From: Streptomyces sp. NBC_01476
GTDB taxonomy: Bacteria; Actinomycetota; Actinomycetes; Streptomycetales; Streptomycetaceae
NCBI RefSeq assembly: GCF_036227265.1
Contig: NZ_CP109446.1
Location: 3,791,001-3,855,000 of the forward strand
Reading direction: 5' to 3'
Length of the DNA stretch: 64,000 nt
Shown here: one piece after another, positions 52,414 to 61,868 of the stretch
Layout of the letters: every line of letters begins with the position of its first letter
How positions within the stretch are numbered: the first letter of the stretch is position 1
Position numbers and translations under genes: made by a program
The notes under the pieces: model-generated
What the model saw: the letters and a program-made list of their open reading frames with translations, nothing else
Database searches by the model: none
Told to the model about the DNA's origin: nothing

Positions 52414-53214
52414 TCACGCGTCGGACATCGGCGGCATCATGCCGGTGGTCGTGGTCATGTCGATGATGGAGAAGTCCGCGCCCTGCGGGTCGGAGATGGC
52501 CGCGAACCGCCCGAAGGGGCTGTCCATCGGTCCGAACCGGAGCACCGCGCCGTGGTCGACCGCCTTCTTGATCGTCGCGTCGCAGTCGTCGACCGAGAAG
52601 TACACGTTGATGTACGACGGCAGGTCCGCGGGGAACTGGTCGTCCATCGTCATCCGGCCGAGCACCGGGTTCTCCTTGCCGCCGACGCTGAAGACCTTGA
52701 AGTCGACCTGGTCGTTCTCCATCCGCTGGGCCGTGTACGGGAACACCTTCGGCAGGAAGGCGTCGACCGCGTCGGCGTCGCGCGTGAAGACCTCGGCCCA
52801 GGCGTACGCGCCGGGCTCGCCGTGCTTCTCGAAGCCCTTGTGCTGTCCCGGCTGCCAGATGCCGAAGGCCGCCCCGCTGGGCTCCTTGGCGAGCGCCATC
52901 GTGCCGAAGTCACCGACCCGCATCGGCTCCATAACCACCTCGCCGCCCGCCGCCTTCACCTTCTCCGCGGTCGCCGCCGCGTCCGGCGAGGCGAAGTACA
53001 GGCACCAGGCGGAGTGGCCCTCGGCGCCCGGCATCGGCGGGACGACGGCCGCGACGGCCTTCCCGTCCTGGTACGCCTGGGTGTACTGGCCGTACTCACT
53101 GGCGCTCTCCCCGAAGGTCCAGCCCAGCACGTCGCCGTAGAAGCGCTTGGCACCCTCCAGGTCGGAGAACATCGCGTCCGCCCAGCACGGTGCGCCTTCC
53201 GGGAACTCGGTCAT
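52414..53214 (-). CDS. VOC-superfamily protein with two glyoxalase-like domains
   Basis: 266 residues. Two halves: GAPCWADAMFSDLEGAKRFY and DVLGWTFGE begin domain 1; GAYAWAEVFTRDADAVDAFL begins domain 2, with YINVYFSVDDCDATIKKAVD and RFAAISDPQGADFSIIDM ending it. The metal-ligand positions (His/Glu in glyoxalase I) are not all kept. Streptomyces members are annotated as glyoxalase/bleomycin-resistance-like, with dioxygenase or isomerase reactions possible; the substrate is unknown. Confidence 0.92.
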   Translation of the reverse strand: MTEFPEGAPCWADAMFSDLEGAKRFYGDVLGWTFGESASEYGQYTQAYQDGKAVAAVVPPMPGAEGHSAWCLYFASPDAAATAEKVKAAGGEVVMEPMRVGDFGTMALAKEPSGAAFGIWQPGQHKGFEKHGEPGAYAWAEVFTRDADAVDAFLPKVFPYTAQRMENDQVDFKVFSVGGKENPVLGRMTMDDQFPADLPSYINVYFSVDDCDATIKKAVDHGAVLRFGPMDSPFGRFAAISDPQGADFSIIDMTTTTGMMPPMSDA

Positions 53215-53360
53215 GATCCTGTCTCCGTCGTTCGGGGCCGGTACGTGATGCGTCGATCATCAGCTTTACGGTCTTTGGTCTCTTTGCACCACCTTTTCCC
53301 ACGCTAGCCACTGCGCGGGCCGCCCGCGCGCGGAAGCGGGCGGGCCGGGACAATGGCGGG

Positions 53361-53969
53361 ATGGAGCACACCCTGCGGCTGGCCCAGCAGCCCGAGGCCG
53401 ACGCACTGCTCGGCCGCAGCCCGCTCGCCGCGCTCGTCGGCATGCTGCTGGACCAGCAGGTGCCGATGGAATGGGCGTTCTCCGGCCCGTACACGATCGC
53501 CCAGCGGCTCGGGACCGACGACCTCGACGCCCGGGTGATCGCCGCGTACGACCCGGATGCCTTCGCGGCGCTGCTCTCCGAGAAGCCGGCCGTCCACCGC
53601 TATCCGGGGTCGATGGCCCAGCGGGTGCAGCAGCTGTGCCAGTACCTCGTCGCCACGTACGACGGCGACGCGGCGGCGGTCTGGACGGGTGTCGCGGACG
53701 GCACGGACCTGCTCGGCAGGCTCAGGGCGCTGCCGGGCTTCGGCGAGCAGAAGGCGAAGATCTTCCTGGCGCTCCTGGGCAAGCAGCTCGGCGTCCAGCC
53801 GGCGGGCTGGCGCTCAGCCGCCGGCGTCTACGGCGAAGAGGGCTCCTTCCGCTCGGTCGCCGACATCACCGGCCCGGACTCACTGACGAAGGTGCGGGCC
53901 CACAAACAGCAGGCGAAGGCAGCGGCGAAGGCCGCCAAATCCGCGAAGCCCGGCCCCCGCCGCGCCTGA
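53361..53969 (+). CDS. HhH-GPD base-excision repair family protein
   Basis: 202 residues from ATG 53361. LAALVGMLLDQQVPMEWAFS and LRALPGFGEQKAKIFLALLG are the helix-hairpin-helix and flanking helices of HhH-GPD DNA glycosylases. The usual catalytic Asp after the hairpin (G/P-x-D) is not obvious: the sequence there is KQLGVQPAGWRSAAG. A Lys/Ala-rich tail (KQQAKAAAKAAKSAKPG) could contact DNA. It may bind rather than cleave damaged bases. Confidence 0.88.
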   Translation: MEHTLRLAQQPEADALLGRSPLAALVGMLLDQQVPMEWAFSGPYTIAQRLGTDDLDARVIAAYDPDAFAALLSEKPAVHRYPGSMAQRVQQLCQYLVATYDGDAAAVWTGVADGTDLLGRLRALPGFGEQKAKIFLALLGKQLGVQPAGWRSAAGVYGEEGSFRSVADITGPDSLTKVRAHKQQAKAAAKAAKSAKPGPRRA

Positions 53970-54416
53970 GGTCCAGCACGGGTCCCGCCGGGGCAGGGCG
54001 GGGAGGAGGAGCCGCCGGCAACCCTGAGGCGCGCCCCGGCCCGGGCGGGGAGGAGGAGCCGCCGGCAACCGCCAAGGCACGACGGCGCGACCGCCCGGAG
54101 GCGCACCCCGCCCGGGCAGGGCGGGAAGTGCTGTCGGCAGCCGCCAAGGCGCCAGGGGTGGCCGCGCCTGAGGTCCAGCCCTGGCCCGCCCGGGCGGGCG
54201 GGGCGGAGGGGAACCGTCGGCACGGCACGAGGGCGTAACGCCCCTGAGCCGCACCCCGCCCGCCCGGGCCGCGCGGAGGAGCCGCCGGCAGGCCGCCCGG
54301 CGTGCCCCGCCCCTGAGCCGCACCCCGCCAGGGCAGGGCCGGGGGGAGCTGTCGGCAGCCGCGCACCCGGCCCCTGAGGTGCACCCCGCCCCGCCCGGGC
54401 GGGGCGGAGGGGGCGG
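53970..54416. repeat. GC-rich degenerate tandem repeat block, no gene
   Basis: About six imperfect units of 48-78 bases, each with CCCTGAGCCGCACCCCGCC-like, CCGCCCGGGCGGGG-like and GCCGCCGGCAGCC-like parts. The CCCGGGCGGG cores are self-complementary, so the block can form multiple hairpins. Open frames across it on both strands are compositional. Confidence 0.7.
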
Positions 54417-55217
54417 TCAGGCGCAGCGGTACGGGAAGGTGGCGGAGGCCGAGCGGTGCTGCGGGGAGAGGATCTCCAGGGTGGCGGTCGCCGAGATCGC
54501 GCCAGGACCGTCGAAGGTCCACAGCAGGACCACGTCGGTGGTGCGCCGGCCCTTCGCCACGTGCTGCTTCAGCTCGTCCGACACCGTGCCGTCGCTGCGC
54601 TTCCAGCGGTAGCGGACGGTCCCGGCGCCGCCGCTGGTCCGCAGCGTGCCGACGACCTTCGCGGTGCTGTGGCAGCCCTGGACCGCGGCGGCGTCGCGCA
54701 CCGAGACGGCGTCGACCCGTACCGCGGCCGGGAAGTGCCGCCAGACCAGATAAGCCACCACCGCGAACAGCACCACGACCGGGAGCAGCCAGCCGCGCAG
54801 CGCCCGCCGACGGCCCCCGCCCCGGCCGGGCGGGACCACGGGGTCGCCGGGCCGTACGGTGCCGTGCCACACGGCGGCGGTGTGCGCGGTCCCGGCGGAG
54901 GCATCGGGCCCGGGCACGCCGGGCCCGAACCTGCGCAGACCTCCGGCGGGCGGAGCCGAGGTGGCAACGGGTGCGGGCGCTGGTTCAGGCGCGGGCGCCG
55001 GTTCAGGCACGGCCGACGGTTCAGGCCCGGGGTCAGATTCAGGCGCGGCCGGGTGCGGGACGTCGCTGGACCAGGAGGCGGGGTCCAGTACGGTCGCGCG
55101 GGTCGGCTCCCCGGGGTCCGCGGCCGTGCCGCCGAGCCGGAACGTGGGCTCTTCCGGCGGGCTGGGCTCTTCGGGCTGCCCGCTGAAGTGCGGCCGGGGG
55201 TCGTGGGAGTTCGGCAT
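54417..55217 (-). CDS. single-pass membrane protein with Ig-like C-terminal domain
   Basis: 266 residues from ATG 55217, 47 bases after the kinase stop. N-terminal 130 residues are Pro/Ala/Glu-rich and disordered (PEPAPAPEPAPAPVA). One membrane helix (LRGWLLPVVVLFAVVAYLVW) precedes an outside domain with two Cys (VQGCHSTAKVVGTLRTSGGA; FPYRCA). That domain resembles the C-terminus of the upstream kinase in layout, so the two may be partners or paralogous sensors. Confidence 0.75.
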   Translation of the reverse strand: MPNSHDPRPHFSGQPEEPSPPEEPTFRLGGTAADPGEPTRATVLDPASWSSDVPHPAAPESDPGPEPSAVPEPAPAPEPAPAPVATSAPPAGGLRRFGPGVPGPDASAGTAHTAAVWHGTVRPGDPVVPPGRGGGRRRALRGWLLPVVVLFAVVAYLVWRHFPAAVRVDAVSVRDAAAVQGCHSTAKVVGTLRTSGGAGTVRYRWKRSDGTVSDELKQHVAKGRRTTDVVLLWTFDGPGAISATATLEILSPQHRSASATFPYRCA

Positions 55218-55263
55218 GGGTGTCGTCCCAGGGTGAGGCGGGGAGTCGGGGAGTGCGGGGAGG

Positions 55264-57117
55264 TCAGGTGATGACGACGCAGCCCGCGGTCGTCGCCGTG
55301 TCACTTCCGGAGTCCGCGGCCGGCGTGGTGGAGACGGTGAGCCCCCAGTACCTGGTGGTGTCGGCGCCGAAGGTGTGGACGTACGCCTGGCTGAACGACT
55401 TCCCCTTGGGGACCCGCACCGATGCGGTGGCCACCACGAGGTTCGACGGCCCGGGCGTACGGCTGTGGAACCAGGTGAGCGTCAGCGTCACCGCCGCGCT
55501 CCCGTTGCTCCGCACGGTGACCGTGCCGCCCGCCGCGTCGCTGCCGGGTGAGCCGCAGCCGAAGCCGGCGATGGACACCGACGTCACGTCCAGCGGGGGC
55601 GGGGGTGGCGGCGGGGGCGCTGCCGTCGTCGTCGGCGGTGCGGTGGTGGGGCTCCCCTTCGTCGCGGGAGGACCGCCGGAGGCCGGGGCGGTGGCGCCGC
55701 CCGTAGGGATCGCCGTGGCCGTGCCGCCCGGTGCTGTCGTGGTGGGCGTGACGGTCGTCGGAGTGGCGGTCGGCGAGGTGGTCCCGGACGCGGAGGCCGA
55801 GGGGGACGCCGTGGGTGAGGGCGAGGCACTGGCCGGGGTCCCCGTCGCGGGGGCGACCGGTGTGCCCGAGATCAGAGTGGTGAGGGCCGACGGGGTGACG
55901 CCCGCGCCGGCCGCGTCGTCCGGCCCGCCGCCGGCGGTCGCCACCGCCGTCACCGCGAGCCCGGCCGAGACGAGCACCGCGACGACCGCCCCGGCCGGCA
56001 CCTTCCCGCGCCGCCCGAAACGGGGCCCGCGGGACATGGCGCCGGCCGCACCGGCACCCGCCGCGGCGCCGACGACGACGGCACCGTCCGCACTGCCCGC
56101 ACCGTCCGCCACGCCCCCGCCGCCCGCGCCGCCACCCGCAGCCTTTCCCAACTCGGTGTGCGCGAGCGCCGTGGTGGCCGAGGCGTGCCCGGCTCCGTAC
56201 GGCAGGAGCAGCGGCAACAGGGCGACGAGCGCGGCGAGTTTGCGCCGGCCGCGCTCCTCCCAGTCCGCCCCGTACGCGGCCGTCGCGACCGCCTGGAGTT
56301 CGGCGACGAAGTCGGCCGCGCTCTGCGGGCGTTCGGGCGGCGTTTTGGCCAGGCCCCGGCGGATCAGCGGGCGGACCGGCTCGGGCACCTGGTCGTTGGG
56401 GATGGGCGCTTCGGCGTGCTGCACGGCCAGCTCGACCATGGTCGAACCGGCGTAGGGCTTTGTCCCGGTGAGGCATTCGAAGAACGTGGCGGTGGCCGCG
56501 TAGACGTCGGTGGCCGGGGTGGCGGGACCGCCCGCCCACTGTTCCGGCGCCATGTAGGAGGGCGTCCCGGCGACGCTGCCGCTCTCGCCACTGCGCACCG
56601 CGACGCCGAAGTCCACCAGTTTGGAGCGGCCGTCGGGGCCGACGAGTACGTTCGCCGGTTTGTAGTCGCGGTGCACCACGCCCGCCGCGTGCGCGGCGGC
56701 CAGGCCCAGCAGGGAGCCCTTGAGAACGGTGAGGGCGGGTTCCGGGTCGGTCGCGCCCTCCTGGCGGAGCAGGGTGTTGAGCGCGATGCCGTCGACGAGC
56801 TCCATCACGATGGCCGCGTCGGGGCCGTCCTCGACGTATTCGTAGAAGCGGGCGATGTACGGGGAGTGCAGGCCGCCGAGGAGCTGGGCCTCGTCCCGGA
56901 ACGCCGCGCGGAACCGCTGGTCCTCGCCGTACTGTGCGGACAGGTACTTGATGGCGACCGCGGTGCCGGTCGCGTCGTGCCGGGCGAGCACCACCGATCC
57001 GGAGGCGCCCGCGCCGAGTTCACGTTCGTGGGTGTAGCCGGGCACCACCCAGCGCCCGGTACCGCCATCGCCCGGCCCGCCGTCCGCGGGTCTGCCGGAA
57101 CCGCCGCTTGCGTCCAT
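55264..57117 (-). CDS. Ser/Thr protein kinase (PknB class) with extracytoplasmic sensor
   Basis: 617 residues from ATG 57117. Kinase domain about 25-285: GAGASGSVVLARH (P-loop), AIKYL (Lys), VVHRDYKPANVLV (catalytic loop, Tyr for the usual Leu), LVDFGVAV (DFG) and GTPSYMAPEQ. A hydrophobic stretch (LAALVALLPLLLPYG) and a Gly/Ala segment come next, then a second membrane helix (GAVVAVLVSAGLAVTAVATA), a Thr/Pro-rich linker and a beta-rich outside domain. It should phosphorylate cytosolic targets in response to an outside cue. Confidence 0.93.
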   Translation of the reverse strand: MDASGGSGRPADGGPGDGGTGRWVVPGYTHERELGAGASGSVVLARHDATGTAVAIKYLSAQYGEDQRFRAAFRDEAQLLGGLHSPYIARFYEYVEDGPDAAIVMELVDGIALNTLLRQEGATDPEPALTVLKGSLLGLAAAHAAGVVHRDYKPANVLVGPDGRSKLVDFGVAVRSGESGSVAGTPSYMAPEQWAGGPATPATDVYAATATFFECLTGTKPYAGSTMVELAVQHAEAPIPNDQVPEPVRPLIRRGLAKTPPERPQSAADFVAELQAVATAAYGADWEERGRRKLAALVALLPLLLPYGAGHASATTALAHTELGKAAGGGAGGGGVADGAGSADGAVVVGAAAGAGAAGAMSRGPRFGRRGKVPAGAVVAVLVSAGLAVTAVATAGGGPDDAAGAGVTPSALTTLISGTPVAPATGTPASASPSPTASPSASASGTTSPTATPTTVTPTTTAPGGTATAIPTGGATAPASGGPPATKGSPTTAPPTTTAAPPPPPPPPLDVTSVSIAGFGCGSPGSDAAGGTVTVRSNGSAAVTLTLTWFHSRTPGPSNLVVATASVRVPKGKSFSQAYVHTFGADTTRYWGLTVSTTPAADSGSDTATTAGCVVIT

Positions 57118-57313
57118 CGTGTGCCGTCCCCCTTACGCGCCCCCGACGGCTCTCGGCCCTTTGCCCGCAAGGGGTTTCGCCGGACCGGAAGCCGTCACCG
57201 CGCCCCGGGCGCGGTCGTAGAAGTCGACGCACATTACTGCCCGGGGGGTTCCTTGGCACTGGCACGCGGTACGGCGCGACGGTACGTACTGCCGTCCTTC
57301 GGACGGAGGGGGG
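57118..57313. other. intergenic upstream of the kinase
   Basis: Holds the kinase promoter region. No clear hexamers; the GTCTCA palindrome that follows at 57314 may serve this promoter or the small gene. Confidence 0.4.
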
Positions 57314-57330
57314 TGTCTCAGGATGAGACG
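57314..57330. promoter_or_regulatory. TGTCTCA-N3-TGAGACG operator, site 1
   Basis: TGTCTCA-GGA-TGAGACG. The same 14 fixed bases occur at 59941-59957 between mimR and mimA with a different spacer. Site 1 lies about 200 bases upstream of the kinase start and overlaps the ATG of the small gene at 57323. Confidence 0.65.
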
Positions 57331-57589
57331 GCGGGGAGTGGCCGGGCACGGCAGGGTGGGGGGATGGCGGAGGAGGGTGATCGTGGGGAAGCGGTGGGGG
57401 CATCGGGAGCGGCTCAAGGGGTTCTGCGGGCTGGGAGTTGTGCTGGGTCTGGCGGGCGCGGGCGCCACGGTCGCGAACGCCGCGTCCGGGCCGGCCCTCG
57501 CCCTTACCGGCGCGTCCCTCGCCGCCTGGGAAGCCGTTGGCCTCTGGCTCACCGCCACGTACGGTACGGCCTCCGGCGACCACCGCTGA
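57323..57589 (+). CDS. small membrane or secreted protein, uncertain
   Basis: 88 residues if ATG 57323 is used; GTG 57383 is an alternative. A basic N-terminus (RRRGVAGHGRVGGWRRRVIV), then hydrophobic FCGLGVVLGLAGAGATVANA and a second stretch ALTGASLAAWEAVGLWLTAT. Third positions are strongly G/C from about residue 30. No family recognised. Its possible link to the mim regulon comes only from the palindrome over its start. Confidence 0.45.
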   Translation: MRRRGVAGHGRVGGWRRRVIVGKRWGHRERLKGFCGLGVVLGLAGAGATVANAASGPALALTGASLAAWEAVGLWLTATYGTASGDHR

Positions 57590-57928
57590 TCCGGGCCCGA
57601 GCCCGTACCCCCGGTCGCGGCGCCGACAGAGAGCCCCAACGCCCGCACGTCGGCTTCGGGTTCGAGGTCAGCGCCCCAATGTGCCTCTGGCGGAGACCTG
57701 TTCGGATCGAACCTTACAACCCCGTTTCGCCACAGCCCCGTTGGTGCGGGTGCACTCAACTGACCTCGCTCCGCGCGACGTTGACGCCACCGCACGCAAC
57801 ACAACCTTCGCCAAAGGGCGTTCAGGCCGACATCCCAACTCCCGCTCAGGGCAGGCCGCTTCGCCTCGCCTGAAGCAACGTGCCCCCCAACGAGGGGCGT
57901 CGAGCCCGCCGCCCGGAGCACACACCCG
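57590..57928. other. 339-base intergenic with lower GC, no gene
   Basis: Notably less GC-rich than the flanks (CCTTACAACC, CAACACAACC). No hairpin, promoter or reading frame convinced me; it might be degraded horizontally acquired DNA. Confidence 0.45.
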
Positions 57929-59839
57929 TCACCCCTTCTCCGCTCCCACGCGGATCCCGTACGCGGTGATCTTGCGGTAGATCGTGGCGCGGGAGATGCC
58001 CAGTGAGCGGGCCGCTTTGGATTTGTCGCCGCCGTGGTCCAGGAGGGCCTGGACGATCATGTCGCGTTCGGTGGACTCCCAGGCGGAGAGCGGGTGCTGG
58101 GCCTGGGAGAGGAGGGCCGGCGGCAGGTCGGTGTCGTCGATCGCCGGGCCGGACCGGTGGGCCGCCGCATAGCGGAGGGACCCTTCGAGCTGGCGGACGT
58201 TGCCCGGCCAGGGAGCGCGGCTCAAGGCCCGCAGAGCCGCGTCCGTACAGCTCGTCTCACCACCGTCCCGGGTGTGCCGGGCCAGCAGGTTCGCCGCCAG
58301 CGCCGGGATGTCCGCGGTGCGGTGCCGGAGCGGCGGCACCGTCACCTCCGCGCTGAACCTGCCGGTCAGGGAGGCGAACGCGGACGCCGCCGCGGCCCCA
58401 CGCCACTGGTCCGGTGCCCCCTGCGGCGGGTCAATAGGGGACGTGCCGGACGCCGTCGCGGTACGCCGGTCCCGGGTGAGGAGCGCGGTGACCCAGCCGG
58501 AGCGCCCCGCCGTCGCCCGCAGCACCGCGTCGAGCTGACCGAGTACGGGCGCCGGCAGCAGGTCGAGGTGGCGCAGAACGACCGTGCCCTGGTCGTCGGC
58601 GAGGTCCTGGAACACCGTCCGCAGCCAACTCGCCGTCCCCCCACGGGCGTCCGCGGCGTCGTGCACCGCGAGCGGCCCCGCCGGGTTCACATAGCGGTGT
58701 GTGGCGCGGACCAGTTCGAGCTTTCCGGTGCCCGCCTCACCGTCCACCAGCGTCCACCGGCTCTGCTCGCAGTTCCGTACCAACTGCGCCACCACGCCGC
58801 GGAACACCGGTGTCGACCCGCTGACGCCGGGCAGCCGCAGGGCCCTGGGGGCCGGCCGGGCGGCCGGCTCGCGGCGCTCGGCGATGACCCGCAGTTCGAT
58901 CAGGTAGCCCGCCGGAGAGGCGCCCCGCGCGCTGCCCGCCACCGGCTCGCCCCGTACCTGCACGGTCCTGCCGTCGCTGAGCAGCAGCCGCTGTTCCGGG
59001 TGCTTGTGCAGGTCCTCGGCGATCTCCCGGAGCCTGCGGTGGTCGGCCGGGCTCAGCATCTCGGTGGCCGCGGCGTCGGCGAGCAGCAGCCCGTCGGTGA
59101 GGGTGACCAGCGCCCGGCGCGAGCTGGGCCGCGAGGTCAAGAAGGCCCGCAGCGCGGCCCGTTCACGTTCGGAGCCGATGTCCAGCAGACGTTCCTCGAT
59201 GTCGGCGGCGGCCTCCCGGACCAGCGCCACCATCAGCGGGGAGGCGGAGTGCTGCCAGGACGTGAGGTCGATCAGGCCGAGGACGCGTCCGCTGGCGGGG
59301 TTGCGGATCGGCGCGGCGGCGCACGACACCCGCTGCAGGCGCTCCGAGAAGTGCTCGGAGCCGAAGACATGGGAGGTGCAGCCCTCTTCGGCGGCGGTGC
59401 CGATGCCGTTGGTGCCGACGTGCTCCTCGGCGTAGCTGAACCCGGGCGCGAGGCTGATGTCGTCCAGGTGCCGGTGGAGCGCGCGGTCCCCGGTCCGCCG
59501 GTCCCGTACCCGTCCCCGCGAATCGGTGAGGATCAGGCACATCGGGGTGTCGTGCAGCGCGTCGGAGAGCCGGTCGAGGACCGGCCGGGCGGCGGTGGTG
59601 AGCCGCGAGTGCGGGTCGAAGTCGGCGTTGTACGGGGCCTCGATGCGGTCGGCGTCCACCCCCCAGAAGCGCGAGCGCTGCCAGGAGTCGAGGATCGGCG
59701 AGCGTACTTCCGTCCGGGAGACGCTGCCGCCCTCCATGAATTGGTTCCGCGCCCGCACCGGGTTCAGATGCGGCACCGGACGGTCCAGACCGAGCCGCGA
59801 CGGCGCGAGCGGAGGCTTCCTTCGTTCCACGGGTTCCAT
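57929..59839 (-). CDS. mimR: MimR-like GAF/AAA/Fis transcriptional activator lacking GAFTGA
   Basis: 636 residues. GAF-like sensor about 60-220 (DTPMCLILTDSRGRVRDRRT; GTNGIGTAAEEGCTSHVFGS), AAA+ domain about 340-560 (GEAGTGKLELVRATHR, Walker A; VPPLRHRTADIPALAANLLA and PWPGNVRQLEGSLRYA, sensor regions), Fis HTH at the end (GGDKSKAARSLGISRATIYR). The GAFTGA loop needed to touch sigma-54 is absent (sequence there is SAFASLTGRFSAE), as expected in actinobacteria, which lack sigma-54. Divergent from mimA and the likely operon activator; probably binds the TGTCTCA-N3-TGAGACG sites. Confidence 0.88.
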   Translation of the reverse strand: MEPVERRKPPLAPSRLGLDRPVPHLNPVRARNQFMEGGSVSRTEVRSPILDSWQRSRFWGVDADRIEAPYNADFDPHSRLTTAARPVLDRLSDALHDTPMCLILTDSRGRVRDRRTGDRALHRHLDDISLAPGFSYAEEHVGTNGIGTAAEEGCTSHVFGSEHFSERLQRVSCAAAPIRNPASGRVLGLIDLTSWQHSASPLMVALVREAAADIEERLLDIGSERERAALRAFLTSRPSSRRALVTLTDGLLLADAAATEMLSPADHRRLREIAEDLHKHPEQRLLLSDGRTVQVRGEPVAGSARGASPAGYLIELRVIAERREPAARPAPRALRLPGVSGSTPVFRGVVAQLVRNCEQSRWTLVDGEAGTGKLELVRATHRYVNPAGPLAVHDAADARGGTASWLRTVFQDLADDQGTVVLRHLDLLPAPVLGQLDAVLRATAGRSGWVTALLTRDRRTATASGTSPIDPPQGAPDQWRGAAAASAFASLTGRFSAEVTVPPLRHRTADIPALAANLLARHTRDGGETSCTDAALRALSRAPWPGNVRQLEGSLRYAAAHRSGPAIDDTDLPPALLSQAQHPLSAWESTERDMIVQALLDHGGDKSKAARSLGISRATIYRKITAYGIRVGAEKG

Positions 59840-59940
59840 GGGCTGGGCCCCCTCTGCCGTGCGCTGACTCTGCGGATTCGGGGATTTCCAGCACGTTACG
59901 TCCGGTCCTCCCGCGGTGGCCAGACCCGTACCCGGACGGC

Positions 59941-59957
59941 TGTCTCAACTTGAGACG
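59941..59957. promoter_or_regulatory. TGTCTCA-N3-TGAGACG operator, site 2
   Basis: TGTCTCA-ACT-TGAGACG in the 241-base gap between the divergent mimR and mimA genes, the expected place for the activator's site. The GTCTCAA-C-TTGAGAC core is a perfect palindrome. Confidence 0.7.
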
Positions 59958-60080
59958 TACGGCGGTCCGCTCCGCCGCCACGATGGCAACCGCCCCGGCC
60001 GAAGACGGCAGTGCGCCGCCGCGGTGCCGGGTCCACCGAGGTTCCACCTCGCCGCCGAGTCAGCCGGAGGAGCATCACCC

Positions 60081-61724
60081 GTGAGCCGACAGAGCCTGAG
60101 CAAGGCGCACAAGAAGATCACCGAGTTGTCGTGGGAGCCGACGTTCGCCACGCCGGCCAACCGCTTCGCGACCGACTACCGCTTCGACAAGTCCCCGAAG
60201 AAGGACCCGCTCAAGCAGGTCCTGCGCTCCTACTTCCCGATGGAGGAGGAGAAGGACAACCGGGTCTACGGCGCGATGGACGGCGCGATCCGCGGCAACA
60301 TGTTCCGCCAGGTCCAGCAGCGCTGGATGGAGTGGCAGAAGCTGTTCCTGTCGATCATCCCGTTCCCCGAGATCAGCGCGGCCCGGGCGATGCCGATGGC
60401 GATCGGCGCGGTGCCCAACCCGCAGCTGCACAACGGCCTCGCCGTGCAGATGATCGACGAGGTGCGGCACTCGACGATCCAGATGAACCTCAAGCGCCTC
60501 TACATGAACCACTACATCGACCCGGCCGGGTTCGACATCTCCGAGAAGGCGTTCGCCAACTGCTACGCGGGCACCATCGGGCGGCAGTTCGGCGAGGGGT
60601 TCATCACCGGCGACGCGATCACCGCCGCCAACGTGTACCTGACGCTGGTCGCCGAGACCGCCTTCACCAACACCCTGTTCGTGGCGATGCCCGCCGAGGC
60701 CGCCGCGAACGGGGACTACCTGCTGCCGACCGTCTTCCACTCGGTGCAGTCCGACGAGTCGCGGCACATCTCCAACGGGTACTCGATCCTGCTGATGGCG
60801 CTCGCCGACGAGGAGAACCGGCAGCTGCTGGAGCGGGACCTGCGGTACGCCTGGTGGAACAACCACTGCGTGGTGGACGCCGCCATCGGCACGTTCATCG
60901 AGTACGGCAGCAAGGACCGCCGCAAGGACCGGGACAGCTACGCCGAGATGTGGCGCCGCTGGATCTACGACGACTACTACCGGTCGTATCTGATGCCGCT
61001 GGAGAAGTACGGGCTGAAGATCCCGCACGACCTGGTCGAGCAGGCGTGGCACCGGATCTGGAACCAGGGCTATGTGCACAAGGTGGCCCAGTTCTTCGCC
61101 ACCGGGTGGCCGGTGAACTTCTGGCGGATCGACGGGATGACGGACGACGACTTCGAGTGGTTCGAGTCCAAGTACCCGGGCTGGTACGCGGAGTACGGCG
61201 CGTGGTGGGAGGCGTACAACCGGCTGCGGCACCCGGGCGCCAACAAGCCGATCGCCTTCGAGGACGTCGGCTACCAGTACCCGCACCGCTGCTGGACCTG
61301 CATGGTGCCGTGCCTGATCCGCCAGGACATGGTGGTCGACAAGGTCGACGGGCAGTGGCGTACGTACTGCTCGGAGACCTGCGCCTGGACCGACACGACG
61401 GCCTTCCGGCCGAGTTACGAGGGCCGCGCGACGCCGTCGATGGGGCGGCTGACCGGCAAGCGCGAGTGGGAGACCGTCTACCACGGGCAGGACCTCGCCG
61501 ACATCGTCACCGACCTCGGCTACGTGCGTGACGACGGCAGGACGCTGGTGCCGCAGCCGCACCTGGACCTGGACGACCCGAAGAAGCTGTGGACGCTGGA
61601 CGACGTGCGGGGCAACACCTTCATCAGCCCCAATGTGTCGCTCAACGAGATGTCCGACGAGGAGCGCGAGGCGCACGTCGCGGACTACCGCAGCCGCAGC
61701 AACATCACGCCGTCGATGCTCTGA
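60081..61724 (+). CDS. mimA: soluble diiron monooxygenase, large (alpha) oxygenase subunit
   Basis: 547 residues from GTG 60081 (GGAGG upstream). The diiron ligands are in place: Glu97 ([11 protein letters not shown]), Glu127 and His130 ([11 protein letters not shown]), Glu192 (VAETAFTN), Glu226 and His229 ([11 protein letters not shown]). The order and length match propane/phenol monooxygenase large subunits MimA/PrmA of mycobacteria and rhodococci. With MimB-MimD it hydroxylates propane, acetone or phenol. First gene of the operon. Confidence 0.93.
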   Translation: MSRQSLSKAHKKITELSWEPTFATPANRFATDYRFDKSPKKDPLKQVLRSYFPMEEEKDNRVYGAMDGAIRGNMFRQVQQRWMEWQKLFLSIIPFPEISAARAMPMAIGAVPNPQLHNGLAVQMIDEVRHSTIQMNLKRLYMNHYIDPAGFDISEKAFANCYAGTIGRQFGEGFITGDAITAANVYLTLVAETAFTNTLFVAMPAEAAANGDYLLPTVFHSVQSDESRHISNGYSILLMALADEENRQLLERDLRYAWWNNHCVVDAAIGTFIEYGSKDRRKDRDSYAEMWRRWIYDDYYRSYLMPLEKYGLKIPHDLVEQAWHRIWNQGYVHKVAQFFATGWPVNFWRIDGMTDDDFEWFESKYPGWYAEYGAWWEAYNRLRHPGANKPIAFEDVGYQYPHRCWTCMVPCLIRQDMVVDKVDGQWRTYCSETCAWTDTTAFRPSYEGRATPSMGRLTGKREWETVYHGQDLADIVTDLGYVRDDGRTLVPQPHLDLDDPKKLWTLDDVRGNTFISPNVSLNEMSDEEREAHVADYRSRSNITPSML

Positions 61725-61868
61725 GCCGTCCCCGGCAACGAACCACCCACCCGTCCACCGTCCGCCGTTGATCACCAGGGGCGGCAACGGCAGGGGCGCG
61801 CCGCCGTCGCGGGCACCACCAGGTGCGGCGCGGCCCCTGCCGGCAACCGCCCCGGAAGGCTGGTCCCC

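Noticed and set aside
59942..59956. Sigma-54 promoter for mimA
   Set aside because: No GG-N10-GC element, and actinobacteria lack sigma-54; the regulator also lacks GAFTGA.
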